From NCBI GenBank assembly GCA_025266875.1, contig JALLLT010000016.1, positions 806,001 through 870,000 of the forward strand: a stretch of DNA of 64,000 nucleotides, written 5' to 3'. Within the stretch, counting starts at the first letter, position 1. Every line of letters begins with the position of its first letter. The DNA comes from Fennellomyces sp. T-0311. Taxonomy: Eukaryota; Mucoromycota; Mucoromycetes; Mucorales; Lichtheimiaceae. Shown here in pieces: positions 62,026-64,000 of this stretch. The notes beneath the pieces were generated by a model. That model saw only the letters and a program-made list of their open reading frames with translations. It was not told where the DNA came from and ran no database searches. The position numbers were made by a program, and so were the translations under genes.

Positions 62026-62907
62026 TAATTTTTGGTGAACCGCTGTAACCACTTTTAACCATCGAAATTATCTGCAGGGGATTAAGCGTTAATACACAAA
62101 TCCACATCATCGATCGTAATGAAAAAGTCCTCGCTGCAATGACGATAAACAAGGATAATCAAAAGCCATCTCCTGACAACATGATAAGCATCATTCAGCT
62201 TGGTCTTGTTAAAAACATTTAAAATGAGTAATAAAAGCAAAGGATCAAGCTATACGATTAATCCGTTAGCATATGTTATTTTCCGGAATTTTCGGTACAC
62301 GCGCCAATAAATACCGAAGAGTACCATTTTTTAAGAAACATTATTAAGCCTGTCTTCACTATCAAAAAACCTACAAAAACACTGAAAACGTGGTGTATAT
62401 TGGTTAATTTTGGTAGAGACCCGAGAAAAACGGTCAGCTACCAACATTAGCCTGATATAACCTGTATTACCGGGGCATTTTCCTGGTGTGTTTTCTGACC
62501 ACTCCTCCCCTTACTCCAGCAATACAGCATAAAAATAATGTACCCTATTTAAGCAAGATTAATTTGGAGGTGAGGGATAGTCCGGGTCGATCCTCTTGCA
62601 GTATTACATAACATTTGCTTCGACCAGTTATGGTGCGATCCGAATCCGCTATTTCCGCATCCTATACTCTTCCATTGACAGATGCGTTTCTAATAAAAGC
62701 GTGCTCTTGCTTCCATTTTTCCAGCTTATGTAACCTCAGCATTGGCAATAAGTATGAAGACCATTTGTTGGCATAACCATTGAGCTGTATGGACCGACAT
62801 GGAAAAATATATGATTGCTTTTGGCAATGGTTTTATGTCAGTCATAAAAACTAAACGCTTGTTCTATATGCAACTCCACATTTCTGTTTGCTGATGGGTT
62901 TTACCTC

Positions 62908-63000
62908 GCGCACACCAAACCACCCAGTCACTTTAGTAAAATATACATACTGAGAATAGAAATCAGCTTGCGCACACCAAATCGTCTCGCGCACACCAAA
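62908..63000 (+). promoter_or_regulatory. Three GCGCACACCAAA direct repeats before the FAR1 ORF
   Basis: Exact 12-mers at 62908-62919, 62970-62981 and 62989-63000, the last 39 nt upstream of the ATG at 63040. Likely binding sites for a regulator, perhaps the encoded protein itself (inference). Confidence 0.5.
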
Positions 63001-63039
63001 TTCTGTCAAAAGTTTTTTGCTTACGATTATCAAATCAAA

Positions 63040-63860
63040 ATGTCATTAATGGAGTCCATTACCAAAAAAACTTACTTGAACCGGGAGCAACTTTACGCGG
63101 ACCTTAAGGCAGTGGCTAAAGAGGGAGGCTTTACTGTAAAAATCGGTGCAAGCAACATGAACCCTAACCAAGGCACAGTGAAAACGAATTTTATTTGTGG
63201 TCATGGTGGTGAGGCTCGTGGTCACCGCACTAAAAAACAGTTGGGAGCCGGGAATGATGAGAAAGAATCGTATGAAGTCAAGAAAATGGTAGTTACGAAA
63301 AATAAAGATATCTATAAAGCCACCCATTTATATGTGAATCTGTGTCTGTAGAATGGCGGTGAAAACAAAATTGGCGATACAGCATGTAACGACGATACAG
63401 AAGTGCTCGAGGAGGTTGACATATTTATTATACTATATCATGTATACAAGTCAACGTGACTTTTGTTACTTACTATTACATAATGTAGGGTGTCAAAGAA
63501 GGGTCTCATAAGTGCAGCAATGGAGTTGTGAAAAAAGAACCCAATTCGTCCCTCCAAGAAAATCGGCTGTCCTGGCTAGTTTATGCATCCCAAAAGAAAT
63601 CCGACGGTCTTTGGAGGGCAACCCTTAAATGTTCTGAGCATTCCCATCCTATGGCGACCAATAAGCTGGTCTACCACGAATACCGGAACGATAATCCAGA
63701 GAAAAGGGCTGAGATTATCGAAATGTCTGAAAACATGCTCACACCTGCTCAGATCTTGCGCCAAACGGCCGGAGCGAATGGTGAGCAGACACAGATACCC
63801 AAAGATGTGTATAAAATCAGGGAAGAGGTGGCACGAGCGATGAAGCAGCACTGCAAATAA
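63040..63860 (+). CDS. Stand-alone FAR1-type DNA-binding protein
   Basis: Exons 63040-63288, 63352-63414, 63489-63860; 227 aa (introns 63 and 74 nt, GTAGTT...GTAG and GTTGAC...GTAG). Resembles the N-terminal FAR1/WRKY-GCM1-type zinc-binding domain of MULE transposases. Seen: NREQLYADLKAVAKEGGFTV, FICGHGGEARGHRTKKQ, HKCSNG, RLSWLVYASQKKSDGLWRAT followed by LKCSEHSHPM (the C...C...HxH ligands), then a helical tail MLTPAQILRQTAG and PKDVYKIREEVARAMKQ as in MULE proteins. It ends there: the DDE catalytic domain is absent, and the TAA stop falls inside the subterminal inverted repeat. If introns are ignored, a TAG at 63349-63351 ends the first frame. Confidence 0.7.
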
Positions 63861-63894
63861 TTTCGATGGTTAAAACTGGTTACAGCGGTTAAAC

Positions 63895-63954
63895 ATAAGC
63901 TTTTTAACCACTTGTACTACCATTTTTAGTAACTCAAGTGGTTAAAAAGCTTAT
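63895..63954. repeat. Perfect 20-bp-arm palindrome
   Basis: ATAAGCTTTTTAACCACTTG (63895-63914) and its exact inverse (63935-63954) around a 20-nt loop, between the subterminal and terminal inverted repeats of the FAR1-type element. Confidence 0.85.
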
Positions 63955-64000
63955 AATTAACCACTTCGAAAGATCATTCATCAAAATTCACCAAAAATTA

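Larger units (their letters stand above)
62026..64000. mobile_element. FAR1-type TIR element, 1975 bp
   Basis: TAATTTTTGGTGAA at 62026-62039 is repeated in inverted form at 63987-64000, the last bases of the window. A second, subterminal inverted pair is 62038-62069 and 63859-63890 (32 nt, one mismatch). It encodes one FAR1/MULE-type DNA-binding protein and no catalytic transposase. A 20-bp-arm palindrome sits near its right end. The outer flank on the right, hence the target duplication, lies outside the window, and the element could extend further. Confidence 0.75.

Overview
The window reads as nuclear DNA of a filamentous fungus, most likely an early-diverging (Mucoromycota-type) lineage. 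That assignment is an inference from the gene set and style: short spliceosomal introns (about 50-90 nt) with CTAAC/CTGAC-like branch sites, many phase-1 and phase-2 splices, several micro-exons, WASp/Ysc84-type actin regulators, and Helitron plus FAR1-type transposons. No rRNA and no convincing tRNA was found.

Layout. 0.5-1.3 kb: relics of a small repeated protein domain. 1.6-3.1 kb (-): aldo-keto reductase with a frameshifting deletion. 3.2-8.8 kb: housekeeping cluster ALG14(+), VTC1(-), an SRPK kinase(+), SIP5-like(+). 8.8-11.9 kb: gene desert with a relic. 11.9-16.6 kb: iron-acquisition pair, a ferric reductase and a decayed siderophore-type MFS transporter. 18.3-25.4 kb: dense block ALDH7, TIM44, WASp (all +) and a CCDC97-like gene (-). 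26-35 kb: decayed unknown gene, Helitron relic, a 653-bp TIR element, a 172-bp pogo-like MITE and other relics. 35.0-44.9 kb: a second, degenerate aldo-keto reductase copy split by about 9 kb that holds an apparently intact 1547-aa RepHel Helitron gene and a 5-copy, 270-bp tandem array. 46.3-54.5 kb (-): RAB2-type GTPase (one frameshift), ATG22, SNX4/ATG24, ribosomal protein uL14. 57.5-61.5 kb (-): YSC84/SH3 and LRR genes. 62.0-64.0 kb: a TIR element encoding only a FAR1-type DNA-binding protein; its terminal repeat ends exactly at the window edge.

Functional themes. Actin/endocytosis is represented by WASp and a Ysc84-like SH3 protein (its partner class in yeast); vacuole/autophagy by VTC1, ATG22 and SNX4; iron by the reductase/transporter pair. 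The recurrent theme between genes is dispersed, intron-containing, decayed copies of neighbouring genes (aldo-keto reductase, LRR gene, an unknown gene, a small domain), i.e. DNA-level segmental copying followed by decay. All exon coordinates were derived by hand from splice signals and reading-frame continuity; for intact genes the exon sums are multiples of three and give uninterrupted proteins.
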